A stretch of DNA of 48,318 nucleotides from assembly GCA_964599655.1 (NCBI GenBank), contig CAZRGV010000035.1:1-48318 (forward strand), given 5' to 3'. Of the stretch, positions 1 to 7,958 are shown piece by piece. The notes beneath the pieces were generated by a model. It was not told where the DNA came from and did not search any database. It saw only the letters and a list, made by a program, of their open reading frames with translations. Position numbers and translations under genes: made by a program. This DNA comes from CAZRGV01 sp964599655. Lineage in GTDB: Bacteria; Planctomycetota; Planctomycetia; Isosphaerales; Isosphaeraceae. Positions within the stretch are counted from its first letter, which is position 1; every line of letters begins with the position of its first letter.

Positions 1-192
1 CACTGGTGGACAAGCCACCAGTGCCACCCGACGAGGACACTGGTGGGCAAGCCACCCGTGCCACCCAACGATGTGCTTCGAGTGATCGGGGACGACACTG
101 GTGGGCAAGCCACCAGTGCCACCCGAGGGAGACACTGGTGGGCAAGCCACCAGTGCCACCCGAGGAAGCCACTGGTGGGTAAGCCACCCGTG
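1..192. repeat. Palindromic repeat array, left edge (5 units)
   Basis: Five copies of a 23-nt near-perfect palindrome begin at 1, 38, 96, 133 and 170. Each has arms CACTGGTGG and CCACCAGTG (or CCACCCGTG) around a 5-nt loop such as ACAAG or GCAAG. Start-to-start distances are 37, 58, 37 and 37 nt; the 58-nt step carries an extra linker containing GTGCTTCGAGTGATCGGGG. The same unit and linker recur at 6969-7793, so this is a dispersed family. It begins at the window edge and probably extends to the left. Continuous reading frames cross it in several frames only because the repeat lacks stops; I do not treat them as genes. Confidence 0.95.
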
Positions 193-398
193 GCAGCCGA
201 GCGTGAACTGCCTTGGTGCCTTCGAGGAAGACCCGAGAGGACCAAAAAGATTGACGGACACCGGTGATCCTGGACCGATGGGAAGCGCCGTTTCTCGGGA
301 TTGTCTGGGAGCTCGGTGGAGTTTACCGTGATGGGTTGTCCTCGGGGTTGGGGAAAGCGCTTTGCCTTGACGATGCCATCATGCAAGAGGTGGTTCTC

Positions 399-992
399 AT
401 GAAGAGTTTCGCCATAGGGTGGGTGTGTTTGGTCGCCGCGGGCCTGGCCCTGGTGTCGGAGGGGCGGGGCGTGGTTGTTGATCCCGATGGGTCGAAGAGC
501 GTGCGGGGGACGACGGTCGCGGAGCGGCCGGAACTGGCGGGAGGCATTCTGAGGGACGAGAATATTGACTTTACGATCCGGAACGCGTCGGGTGAGCTGG
601 TGTACGCCGGAACGCTTCAAGATCGGGTCAAGCAATCGAAAAAGAATAAAACGTTGAGTTTCGAGTTTCGGATCAAGAATAGCCAGCCGGGGCTTTCCGG
701 CCGGATCGTCTCGGTGGGCCGTGAGGGCTTTTCGGGGTGGAGCACCGACATGGATTTCACGGTTGACGGCCTGGGCAGCAACGGCCCGGACACGGTTCGT
801 CGTGCGTCGAAATCGCGCGGCGATCGTGTCGCGTTTTCGTTCGAGCGGACGCCGATCGCCTCGGGGGAGGAGTCGCGGTTCTGTTTCGTGCTCACGAATG
901 CCACGCGGTTTGCCGCCAAGGCGGGTTCGTTGACCATCATCGCGAGTGACGGCTCGAAGGTGACGATTCCGGTTGCCGGTCCCGAGACATGA
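399..992 (+). CDS. Small secreted protein, unknown function
   Basis: A 197-aa protein. I chose the ATG at 399 because AAGAGG lies 8 nt upstream and the N-terminus then reads as a signal peptide: MKSF, a hydrophobic stretch to about residue 18, then SEGRG. Earlier in-frame starts add unlikely sequence. The mature part is predicted to be beta-rich, with alternating charged and hydrophobic residues and several glycines, and has no motif I recognise. It ends just before a weakly coding stretch. It is probably exported; no function is proposed. Confidence 0.65.
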   Translation: MKSFAIGWVCLVAAGLALVSEGRGVVVDPDGSKSVRGTTVAERPELAGGILRDENIDFTIRNASGELVYAGTLQDRVKQSKKNKTLSFEFRIKNSQPGLSGRIVSVGREGFSGWSTDMDFTVDGLGSNGPDTVRRASKSRGDRVAFSFERTPIASGEESRFCFVLTNATRFAAKAGSLTIIASDGSKVTIPVAGPET

Positions 993-1896
993 TGGGTCGG
1001 GTGGCGCTGGTGGCGTGCTCACGTCGCTGCGCTGCCGGGGGATCGTGGCCGGCTTGACGCGGTGGGGAACGGATGCGGTCCTTCCCGGTGGTTGAGCCGG
1101 TTGATGACGAGACAGGGTGGACCTTCGCGGGGGTCCTGCCGCGGAATGCGGCGGTGTTTGCCGCGATGCCGTCGGGTTGGCTGGTGGTGGAGCCTGGCCA
1201 GCTCGTTCCTCGGACGGTCTCGGACGACCACGGACTGTGGATCGTGTTCGGGGTGGGGGTGCCGGCGATTGTCGGGTTCGGGCCCTGGTCTCATGCGATG
1301 GGGCGCTGGATTCTTCGAGCGTGGGGCGTTTCGACCCGGAGGCGGGACGGTCGGTTGTGGCCTGCCTGGCCGCTGGTCGAGGGCGATGGCGCCGGACGGG
1401 TCGAGGCGACCGGTGGCTCTCGATCTCGAGCGGTTTTTGCCTGTTTGCGAGGGCGTTGGGCCGGCGGGTCGGGGATCGAGGCGACTCGGGGCGGATCCTT
1501 TCCGGAAATTCATGCTGGTCAGGGTCTTGCATATGCCGAGTTCTCGAACGAGAATCGTGGACAGGCCCAAGCGGGTCCGTCGCGGTTTCGTCAACGCATG
1601 TCTGAATCTTGTTGATACCTGCTCACGGCGGGGACGCGGCCACACGGATTCTTCCGTGAGTGGTGGGTCGGAGTTTGCGCGCGGGAATGAGTGATTGGGG
1701 CGGCGTTGAGCGACGCGGTTGGAGCATGGCGAGCCGGTTCATCGCCCGCCCCGCGAGGCCTGGCCGGGGAAAGGCGTTCGTGCCCCGTGACGCCGGCGGC
1801 GCGATGAGGCCGCCGACGCGTGCTTCGCCGAAACGGGCGGGTCGCCGCGGGAGGGTCGTTTTTCGTCCGGTCCTACTAATTTCGGAGGATACAGCG
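993..1896. other. Poorly coding stretch
   Basis: About 900 nt between a secreted protein and an ankyrin protein. Reading frames are open on both strands because of high GC, but most translations are low-complexity (Arg/Gly/Pro rich). The best candidate, at 1073-1615, is listed separately with low confidence. I see no RNA gene, terminator or strong promoter here. Confidence 0.5.
1073..1615 (+). CDS. Possible hypothetical protein
   Basis: A 180-aa frame. Its first 90 or so codons have the G/C-ending third positions usual for this genome and a protein-like composition (acidic start, then hydrophobic segments with Trp). The second half becomes Arg/Gly/Ser rich. GGGGAACGG lies just upstream of the ATG as a weak ribosome binding site. 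No domain is recognised. Overlapping frames on both strands are also open, so this may be chance; a decayed gene is another option. Confidence 0.28.
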   Translation: MRSFPVVEPVDDETGWTFAGVLPRNAAVFAAMPSGWLVVEPGQLVPRTVSDDHGLWIVFGVGVPAIVGFGPWSHAMGRWILRAWGVSTRRRDGRLWPAWPLVEGDGAGRVEATGGSRSRAVFACLRGRWAGGSGIEATRGGSFPEIHAGQGLAYAEFSNENRGQAQAGPSRFRQRMSESC

Positions 1897-2556
1897 ATGG
1901 ACGCGATTTGGGACGGCGTGACGCGGACGAACACGTTGAACGGGAGGGTGGCCCCGATCCGCCAGGCGCTGGCGGACGCGGCCAGAGGCTGTGACTGGTT
2001 TCGCGTCCTGGATCTGATTTCGGCACATCGAGACTACGTCAACTGTACACGATTGGATGGGACGTCGCTCTCCACTCCGCTCCACCAGGCCGCTCATGGC
2101 GGCGCTCCGGTCGAGGTGGCGCGGCGGCTGATTGAACTGGGGGCCTGGCGGACGCTTCGGAACGCCGAGGGGGATCGGCCGGTCGACGTCGCGGCGCGGC
2201 GAAGACATGGGCATCTCTTGGATGTACTGACACCGGAGTACAAGCACCATGTCCCGCTGGACATTCTTGCGGAAATTCAGAGACACTTTCACGCGCTCAT
2301 TCGAGAACGGGCCGAGCGCGACGTCGAGGCGCACGCATTGAGGCTGCCCGAGCTGGAACCATTGCTGGAGCTGGAACGGCCCTTCATGTGGTTTCCCGTT
2401 CCGGGCATGTGCGGCGGGTTCAGCTTCGGGCTGGAGGAGACTGGCCACGAGGCGAAGTTGATCGCGTCGAGCTGGTGCCGGATTGTCGGCGGGTCAGGAC
2501 AGTGTCACGAGATTACCGTGGAGGGCTGTACCCTGATCGATGAGGGGTTTGTGTAA
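1897..2556 (+). CDS. Ankyrin-repeat protein
   Basis: A 219-aa protein. The ATG at 1897 follows GGAGGATACAGCG, a strong Shine-Dalgarno match; the longer frame upstream is Arg/Pro rich and unlikely. Residues of about 45-105 form one or two ankyrin units, with the TPLHQAAHGG signature and a following RRLIELGA helix, then DRPVDVAARRRHGHLLDVL. The C-terminal half (about 110-219) is unrelated to ankyrin, holds conserved-looking Trp, Cys and Gly (WFPVPGMCGGF), and may be a small sensor or ligand fold I do not recognise. No signal peptide or membrane segment is visible, so it is probably cytoplasmic. The role is unknown. Confidence 0.75.
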   Translation: MDAIWDGVTRTNTLNGRVAPIRQALADAARGCDWFRVLDLISAHRDYVNCTRLDGTSLSTPLHQAAHGGAPVEVARRLIELGAWRTLRNAEGDRPVDVAARRRHGHLLDVLTPEYKHHVPLDILAEIQRHFHALIRERAERDVEAHALRLPELEPLLELERPFMWFPVPGMCGGFSFGLEETGHEAKLIASSWCRIVGGSGQCHEITVEGCTLIDEGFV

Positions 2557-2624
2557 AGATGCTAAACGGATGAGCGTATCTCAAGACTGAGTCTGGTTCA
2601 TGTGCAAAATTGATAACAAATTCA

Positions 2625-2648
2625 NNNNNNNNNNNNNNNNNNNNNNNN
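2625..2648. other. Assembly gap (24 N)
   Basis: Run of 24 N just downstream of the ankyrin gene. The surrounding sequence, 2557-2848, is noncoding in appearance and G-rich (runs such as GGGGGGTGGGGGTGG near 2718), which may explain the failed assembly. Confidence 0.95.
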
Positions 2649-2848
2649 GGGCGGGGGGTCGGGCATGGGTTCGGTCCGTGCCAATGAGGGCCTCGATTCA
2701 CGCGGTCTGGAATTCGGGGGGTGGGGGTGGTGGAGCATTCGAGGAGGCCCGCTGTGGGGCTTGGCGGGGCGGCGGTGGTGGTGTTGACGGCGCTGTCGTT
2801 GTCGGTGGGGTGGGGAATTTGTGGGAATTTTGACATGAATATGGCACA

Positions 2849-3079
2849 ATGATTCCAGGGGCGCTGAGCGGCGAGGGCGTTCGCGGGCCCGAGATCCGGC
2901 CGGTCGAAGCGTTTGGGCCGTTGATCCGCAAGACGATCGTCGCGGGCGTGATTGCGGCGAGCGTGTTGACGCTGGCCGACTGGGGCATCGTGCGGGCGAT
3001 TTACGGCGACCGCTTCGCTGGACATGCTGGATTGAACATTCGTTTCGGTCCCAACGCGACGACCCGACCGAGGAAGTGA
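2849..3079 (+). CDS. Possible small membrane protein
   Basis: A 76-aa frame with one likely transmembrane helix (about residues 29-50, IVAGVIAASVLTLADWGIV) after a charged N-terminus. Codon third positions fit the genome. No clear ribosome binding site precedes the ATG; a start nearer the helix is possible. No family is recognised. It ends about 100 nt before the convergent Gfo/Idh gene. Confidence 0.35.
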   Translation: MIPGALSGEGVRGPEIRPVEAFGPLIRKTIVAGVIAASVLTLADWGIVRAIYGDRFAGHAGLNIRFGPNATTRPRK

Positions 3080-3175
3080 GCGGTCGAACCGGCGAGCCGG
3101 CTCAGCGCCCGGCGCGCAAGGCGATTGTCTTGCGCTCCCGGCATGGATGCCGCGGATTCAAACAGTTGGATCAAG

Positions 3176-4477
3176 TCACATTTCCCAGCCTTTGCGATAC
3201 TCGCGGCGGATGTAGCGTTCGGCGTCGGAGCCGTTGGTGGCCTTGAGGTTGGCGGCGTCCCAGGCGAGTTTCTCACCGGTTCGGTAGGCGACGTTGCCGA
3301 GGAGGACGGCCTCGGAGAGGGGTCCGGAGTAGTCGAAGCGGCAGGAGGTGGAGGGGGTGCCCGCCTTGCAGGCGGCGATCCACTCGGCGTGGTGGCCGAT
3401 GGAGGCTGGAATCGAGGGTTTGGGCGGCTCGAAGTCGCGGAAATTCGATTCGGGAAGGAGCTGGTGCCTTCGGTAATCGGCGATGAGCATGCCCTTGTCG
3501 CCGACGAAGAGGACGCCGTTGGCCCATTGGGGCATGCCTGGCTCGCTCAGGAGCTTCGGCCGCTTGCCGCTGTCGTACCAGGTGAGCGTGAGGGCGGGTC
3601 GGTTCCCCTTGGCGGGGTGCTCGTAGCGGACGATGAGCCAGGGGGGCGTGGTCTCGGGATGGACGGGCGGCCCCTCGGCCTCGACGGAGGTGGGATATCG
3701 GAGGTCGAGGGCCCAGAAGGGCAGATCCATGTAGTGGCAGGCCATGTCGCCGAGGGTGCCGTTGCCGAAATCCCACCAACGGCGCCAGTTGGCGGGCTGG
3801 TAGGTGGGGTGGTAGGGGCGTTCGGGGGCCGGGCCAAGCCAGAGGTCCCAGTGCAGGTAGGCGGGGACGGGAGGCGTTTCGGACGGGCGATCGCCGCCCG
3901 ACCAGTTGGCGCCACACCAGACGTGAACCTCTCGCACCGGGCCGATCGCTTGCGACTGGATCAGCTCGACGACGCGGCGGTAGTTGTCGCCGGCGTGGAT
4001 CTGCGTGCCGAGCTGGGTGACGAGTCCGGTCTTGCGGGCGAGTTCGGTCGCGGCCCGGCATTCGTGGACGGAGTGGCCCAGCGGCTTCTCGACGTAGACG
4101 TGCTTGCCGCGCCTCAAGGCCCCGAGGGCGGCCGGCACGTGAACGTGGTCGGCCGTGCTGATGACGACGGCCTCGATGTCGGCCTGGTCGAGAAGCTTGC
4201 GGAAGTCGTTGTATGTTTTCGCCTTGGGGAACCGCTCGCGGGCGCGACCGAGCAGGCGGTCGTCGATGTCGCAGAGCGCGACGATGTTTTCACCCTGGAC
4301 GCCCTGGATGTTGGCCGCGGCGCGACGGGCCGTTCCGATGACGCCGATGTTGAGCGTCTCGTTGGGCGATTTGGAAGCGGCCCAGGCACGCCCGGACCGC
4401 CAGCCGACCACGGTGGCCGCGCCCGCGGCCGAAACGTTGCGGAGAAAGTCGCGACGATGCGGGTGTTTCGAAGTCAT
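3176..4477 (-). CDS. Tat-exported Gfo/Idh/MocA-family oxidoreductase
   Basis: A 433-aa NAD(P)-dependent oxidoreductase of the Gfo/Idh/MocA family, which typically oxidises or isomerises sugars and cyclitols. It begins with a twin-arginine signal (RRDFLR, residues 8-13, then a hydrophobic stretch to an AWA-type cleavage site near 33), so it is exported already folded with cofactor. The Rossmann fold follows (IGVIGTARRAAAN, about 44-56, an atypical glycine motif), with the family's EKP motif at 130-132. The C-terminal domain carries DMACHYMDLPFWAL-type sequence common in the planctomycete subgroup. Start: GAGGAA lies 8 nt upstream, and a TTGAGC-17-TATGAT promoter lies beyond. It is divergent from a sulfatase, suggesting a shared role in polysaccharide breakdown. 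The substrate is unknown. Confidence 0.93.
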   Translation of the reverse strand: MTSKHPHRRDFLRNVSAAGAATVVGWRSGRAWAASKSPNETLNIGVIGTARRAAANIQGVQGENIVALCDIDDRLLGRARERFPKAKTYNDFRKLLDQADIEAVVISTADHVHVPAALGALRRGKHVYVEKPLGHSVHECRAATELARKTGLVTQLGTQIHAGDNYRRVVELIQSQAIGPVREVHVWCGANWSGGDRPSETPPVPAYLHWDLWLGPAPERPYHPTYQPANWRRWWDFGNGTLGDMACHYMDLPFWALDLRYPTSVEAEGPPVHPETTPPWLIVRYEHPAKGNRPALTLTWYDSGKRPKLLSEPGMPQWANGVLFVGDKGMLIADYRRHQLLPESNFRDFEPPKPSIPASIGHHAEWIAACKAGTPSTSCRFDYSGPLSEAVLLGNVAYRTGEKLAWDAANLKATNGSDAERYIRREYRKGWEM

Positions 4478-4509
4478 GGCCGTTCCTCGGAGTCGTGAAG
4501 TTGTGTTGG

Positions 4510-4538
4510 ATCATAGTCGAACCACGGAGCGCGCTCAA
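4510..4538 (-). promoter_or_regulatory. Sigma70-type promoter for the Gfo/Idh gene
   Basis: On the minus strand, TTGAGC (4533-4538), a 17-nt spacer and TATGAT (4510-4515) lie about 33 nt upstream of the start at 4477. Both boxes are close to consensus and the spacing is ideal. Predicted by eye. Confidence 0.5.
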
Positions 4539-4696
4539 CCTCGCGGTTTGGCGGTCTTTGGAACGCGCGTGCCTCTTGCGGTCGCGAGCGACTTTGCTAG
4601 CCTTGAGGGCGGCCGTCGAGGTCAGGGCAAGGGTCGGTCCTGGTTTCTCGGGACGATTCCGCGAGATTCGCCGACGTTCCAACAAGGAGCGAGGTC

Positions 4697-6121
4697 ATGA
4701 CGCGAGGTCAACGATGGGGGCTGTTCGTGGGGATGTTGGCCTTGCTGGCGTCGACCGTCGAGGGGGCGACGGGCCCGAAGGCGGCCCGGACGCCGAACAT
4801 CGTGTTCATCCTGGCCGACGACCTGGGTTACGGGGATGTTGGTTGTTATGGGCAATCGCGAATCCAGACGCCGAACATTGATCGGCTGGCGGCGGAAGGG
4901 CGGCGCTTCACGCAATGCTACGCGGGAAGCACCGTCTGCGCTCCGTCGCGATGCTGCCTGATGACCGGCGTCCACACGGGGCATGCCCGGGTCCGAGGCA
5001 ACACCGACGCGGCGCTTCGCCCGGAGGATGTGACGGTTGCCGAGGTGTTGAAGAACGCCGGCTACGCGACCGGACTCGTCGGCAAGTGGGGACTGGGCGA
5101 AGCCGGCTCCACGGGCGTGCCAAATCGTCAAGGTTTCGATGAATTTTTCGGATACCTGAATCAGAAACATGCGCATAATGCTTATCCCGAGTTCCTTTGG
5201 AGGAACGAGGCGCGATATCCGCTGGTGGGAAACCGGATCGGCCAGTCGGACGGGGTGTCGGTCGAGCGTGCCCAGTACGCGCAAACGTTGTTCATGAACG
5301 AGGCGCTTGCGTTTCTGGAGGAGCACAAGGATGGGCCGTTCTTCCTCTACCTCGCGTCGACGCTGCCGCACGCGAACAACGAACGAGGCCGAGCCGAGGG
5401 GAATGGCATGGAAGTGCCGAGCGACGCGCCCTACTCGGACCGTTCGTGGCCGCAGGCGCAAAAGAATTACGCGGCGATGATCACCTGGCTCGATCGGGAT
5501 GTCGGCCGTTTGATGCGGACGCTCAAGGAACTCGGGCTGGATGAGAACACGATCGTGTTCTTCACCAGCGACAACGGACCGCACAAGGAAGGAGGGGCGG
5601 ACCCGGCGTTTTTCCAGAGCTCGGGGACGCTTCGAGGTTTCAAGCGAGACCTGACCGAAGGTGGCATCCGCGTTCCGATGATCGCGCGTTGGCCGGGGCA
5701 TATCGAGGCTGGAACGGTGAGTGATCAAATGTGGGCCTTCTGGGATTTTCTGCCCACCGCGGCCGAACTCGCCGGGACGGACGCGCCGAAGGGCATTGAT
5801 GGGATCTCGATGTTGCCCGCGATTCTGGACGGGAAGGCTCAGGCTGAGCATCCGCCGCTCTACTGGGAATTTCACGAGCGGGGGTTCCACCAGGCCGCCC
5901 GGATGGGCGATTGGAAGGGGATTCGGCTCGGCACGACCAGGCCGCTGGAGCTCTATGACCTCTCGACGGACCCGGGCGAGTCGAAGAACGTGGCGTCGTC
6001 GCATCCCGACGTGGTGGCGAAGATCGAGGCGTATCTCAAGGACGCTCGAACCGACTCGACGGAGTTTCCGATTCGAGAGCCAAAGGCGAAGGGGGCTTCT
6101 GGCGCGCGGGCCAGTCGTTGA
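4697..6121 (+). CDS. Exported sulfatase (arylsulfatase A type)
   Basis: A 474-aa type I sulfatase that hydrolyses sulfate esters, in this phylum usually on sulfated polysaccharides. Signal peptide at residues 1-23. Metal-binding DD at 41-42, inside the PNIVFILADDLGYGDVGCYG block. The formylglycine motif CAPSR lies at 81-85, so Cys81 would be converted by a formylglycine-generating enzyme. TSDNGPHKEGG (Asp/Asn metal ligands) is in the middle, and the usual SxDPGE-like block (LSTDPGESKNVA) is near the C-terminus. AAGGAG 12 nt upstream supports the ATG. Length is normal. It is divergent from the Gfo/Idh oxidoreductase and is followed by a strong hairpin. Confidence 0.95.
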   Translation: MTRGQRWGLFVGMLALLASTVEGATGPKAARTPNIVFILADDLGYGDVGCYGQSRIQTPNIDRLAAEGRRFTQCYAGSTVCAPSRCCLMTGVHTGHARVRGNTDAALRPEDVTVAEVLKNAGYATGLVGKWGLGEAGSTGVPNRQGFDEFFGYLNQKHAHNAYPEFLWRNEARYPLVGNRIGQSDGVSVERAQYAQTLFMNEALAFLEEHKDGPFFLYLASTLPHANNERGRAEGNGMEVPSDAPYSDRSWPQAQKNYAAMITWLDRDVGRLMRTLKELGLDENTIVFFTSDNGPHKEGGADPAFFQSSGTLRGFKRDLTEGGIRVPMIARWPGHIEAGTVSDQMWAFWDFLPTAAELAGTDAPKGIDGISMLPAILDGKAQAEHPPLYWEFHERGFHQAARMGDWKGIRLGTTRPLELYDLSTDPGESKNVASSHPDVVAKIEAYLKDARTDSTEFPIREPKAKGASGARASR

Positions 6122-6151
6122 TGTCGGAAGGGAAACGGAAACGAACAGCCG

Positions 6152-6184
6152 GGGCCGGTCGATGCCATGGACATCGACCGGCCC
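6152..6184. terminator. Hairpin between convergent genes
   Basis: Perfect 13-bp stem, GGGCCGGTCGATG (6152-6164) pairing with CATCGACCGGCCC (6172-6184), with a 7-nt loop. It lies between the convergent sulfatase and VOC genes (stops at 6121 and 6225). There is no T tract on either side, so it may be a bidirectional transcript-end hairpin rather than a classical intrinsic terminator. Confidence 0.6.
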
Positions 6185-6224
6185 TGGGAGACTGTCCGGA
6201 ATGCGGGAGCGGCCGGTTTCGGGC

Positions 6225-6689
6225 TCAGCAGGCCTTGGCGAAGGCGGCGGCCGCGCGCTCCTGGATCTGGCCGGGGGTCAGATCCTCGCTGTGGCTGGCG
6301 ATCGACCAGTGGTGTCCGAACGGATCGATATGCTTGCCGTAGCGATCGCCCCAGAACATGTTCGAGAGGGGCATGGCGGCCTGGGCGCCCGCCTCGACCG
6401 CCTTGTAGAACACGGCGTCGGCGTCGGCGTCGGCGTCGTCGACGTAGAGGTGGGTCGTGGCCGGCGAGCCTGCGAGCGTTTGGGGGCTACTCGATCCGTA
6501 CTCGGGGAATTCGTCGCAGAGAAAGAGCCGTGAGTCGCCGATCCGCAACTCCGCGTGCATGATCCGGCCATCGGGGCCGTGCATGCGGCCGAGTTCCACC
6601 GCGCCGAGGGCCTTCTGGTAGAAGTCGTTGGCGTCCGATGCGTTTCGAATGACCAGATGCGGGGTGACCGTGTGGTGCCCCTCGGGCAC
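6225..6689 (-). CDS. VOC-superfamily protein (PhnB / glyoxalase-like)
   Basis: A 154-aa protein of the vicinal-oxygen-chelate superfamily, PhnB-like branch. It opens with the typical HTVTPHLVIRNASDANDFYQKA, has GRIMHAELRIGDSRLFLCDE in the middle, and ends with the WGDRYGKHIDPFGHHWSIA block that carries the usual C-terminal metal or substrate contacts. A run of alternating Asp-Ala (DADADADA) in the linker comes from a short GTCGGC tandem in the DNA. Start is GTG at 6689; no good ribosome binding site is visible, so an internal start is possible. Probably cytoplasmic; the substrate is unknown. The palindrome array lies upstream. Confidence 0.88.
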   Translation of the reverse strand: MPEGHHTVTPHLVIRNASDANDFYQKALGAVELGRMHGPDGRIMHAELRIGDSRLFLCDEFPEYGSSSPQTLAGSPATTHLYVDDADADADAVFYKAVEAGAQAAMPLSNMFWGDRYGKHIDPFGHHWSIASHSEDLTPGQIQERAAAAFAKAC

Positions 6690-6968
6690 CGGCTTGAGAG
6701 CGCTGGACCTATCGGACCTCCTGAGCCGTTGGTGAGGAAAACGGACGGGAACCGTCGACCAACACGGAACGCGACAACGCCCCGAGGTGGGTTGCCGGCC
6801 ATCCTGGGCCTGATCCGATCCGACGAACGACCAAACTCAGCGGACCCGGCCACGGACCACAGAGCGACGACAGGACCGCACGCGCGGCCCGTGGCCAGAG
6901 TCCGATGCAGCACCCGGTTCGGCGGCGTTTCTTCGGAATGGGTGCCAGTGTCTGCGACGGACCCAGCG

Positions 6969-7793
6969 CACTGGTGGACCAGCCACCCGTGCCACCCGGA
7001 CGGAGCACTGGTGGACCAGCCACCAGTGGCACCCGGACGGAGCACTGGTGGACCAGCCACCAGTGGCACCCGACGAAGCCACTGGTGGGTAAGCACACGG
7101 GTGGGCCAGCCACCCGTTCCACCCAACGCCCGTGGCATCCGAAGGGAGGGGAAGGTGGGTGGCACTGGTGGCTTGCCCACCAGTGCTCCGAGTGATCGGG
7201 GAAGCCACTGGTGGACCAGCCACCAGTGCCACCCAAGGACGTGCTTCGAGTGATCGGGGACGACGCTGGTGGACAAGCCACCAGTGCCACCCGAGGAAGC
7301 CACTGGTGGACCAGCCACCAGTGGCACCCAAGGACGTGCTTCGAGTGATCGGGGACGACACTGGTGGACCAGCCACCAGTGCCACCCGAGGAAGCCACTG
7401 GTGGACCAGCCACCAGTGGCACCCAAGGACGTGCTTCGAGTGATCGGGGACGACACTGGTGGACCAGCCACCAGTGCCACCCGAGGAAGCCACTGGTGGA
7501 CCAGCCACCAGTGGCACCCANNNNNNNNNNNNNNNNNNNNNNNNNNNNNNNNNNNNNNNNNNNNNNNNNNNNNNNNNNNNNNNNNNNNNNNNNNNNNNNN
7601 NNNNNNNNNNNNNNNNNNNNGTGGACCAGCCACCAGTGCCACCCGAGGAAGCCACTGGTGGACCAGCCACCAGTGCCACCCAAGGACGTGCTTCGAGTGA
7701 TCGGGGACGACGCTGGTGGACAAGCCACCAGTGCCACCCGAGGAAGCCACTGGTGGACCAGCCACCAGTGGCACCCAAGGACGTGCTTCGAGG
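6969..7793. repeat. Tandem palindrome array, alternating 37/58-nt periods
   Basis: At least 16 copies (one cut by a gap) of the same 23-nt palindrome as at 1-192. They start at 6969, 7006, 7043, 7080 (degenerate), 7163 (opposite orientation), 7206, 7264, 7301, 7359, 7396, 7454 and 7491, then after the gap at about 7616, 7653, 7711 and 7748. From 7206 on, starts alternate 58 and 37 nt apart, giving a 95-nt higher-order unit: two palindromes plus a linker carrying GACGTGCTTCGAGTGATCGG. Arms are CACTGGTGG/CCACCAGTG with loop ACCAG or ACAAG. The array ends at a cut linker near 7793. It lies between two minus-strand genes. It is not CRISPR: the linkers are identical rather than unique. Confidence 0.95.
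7521..7620. other. Assembly gap (100 N) inside the array
   Basis: Exactly 100 N, a usual placeholder. The repeat phase on either side does not fit 100 nt; a true length of 33 nt plus a multiple of 95 (33, 128, 223 and so on) would keep the 37/58 alternation intact. Confidence 0.9.
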
Positions 7794-7958
7794 CGACCCC
7801 ATGATACTGTTCATGCGAACAGTTTCGTGAGTGGCGTCAGTACAACGCTTTTCGGCTCGGAAGTCAACGTCTGTTCAGTCGAATTCCGCGGAAATTGGTC
7901 CGGGTGCGCGTGTCGTGCGCGCTGGGGATCCTGGATGGTTGCTGGAGCGGGACAAGGT

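Noticed and set aside
3125..4498. A 457-codon plus-strand frame opposite the Gfo/Idh gene
   Set aside because: Gly/Val/Ala-rich shadow of a gene with clear domains and ribosome binding site on the other strand.
4622..6004. A 460-codon minus-strand frame opposite the sulfatase
   Set aside because: Arg/Pro/His-rich antisense frame; the sulfatase motifs on the plus strand are unambiguous.
6969..7793. CRISPR array
   Set aside because: The segments between palindromes are identical from unit to unit rather than unique spacers, and no cas genes are nearby.
6278..7830. Long open frames across the palindrome array on both strands, up to about 500 codons
   Set aside because: They arise because the repeat lacks stops. 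Translations are repeats of short motifs such as ATGGPATSATRG and change frame with each 95-nt unit.
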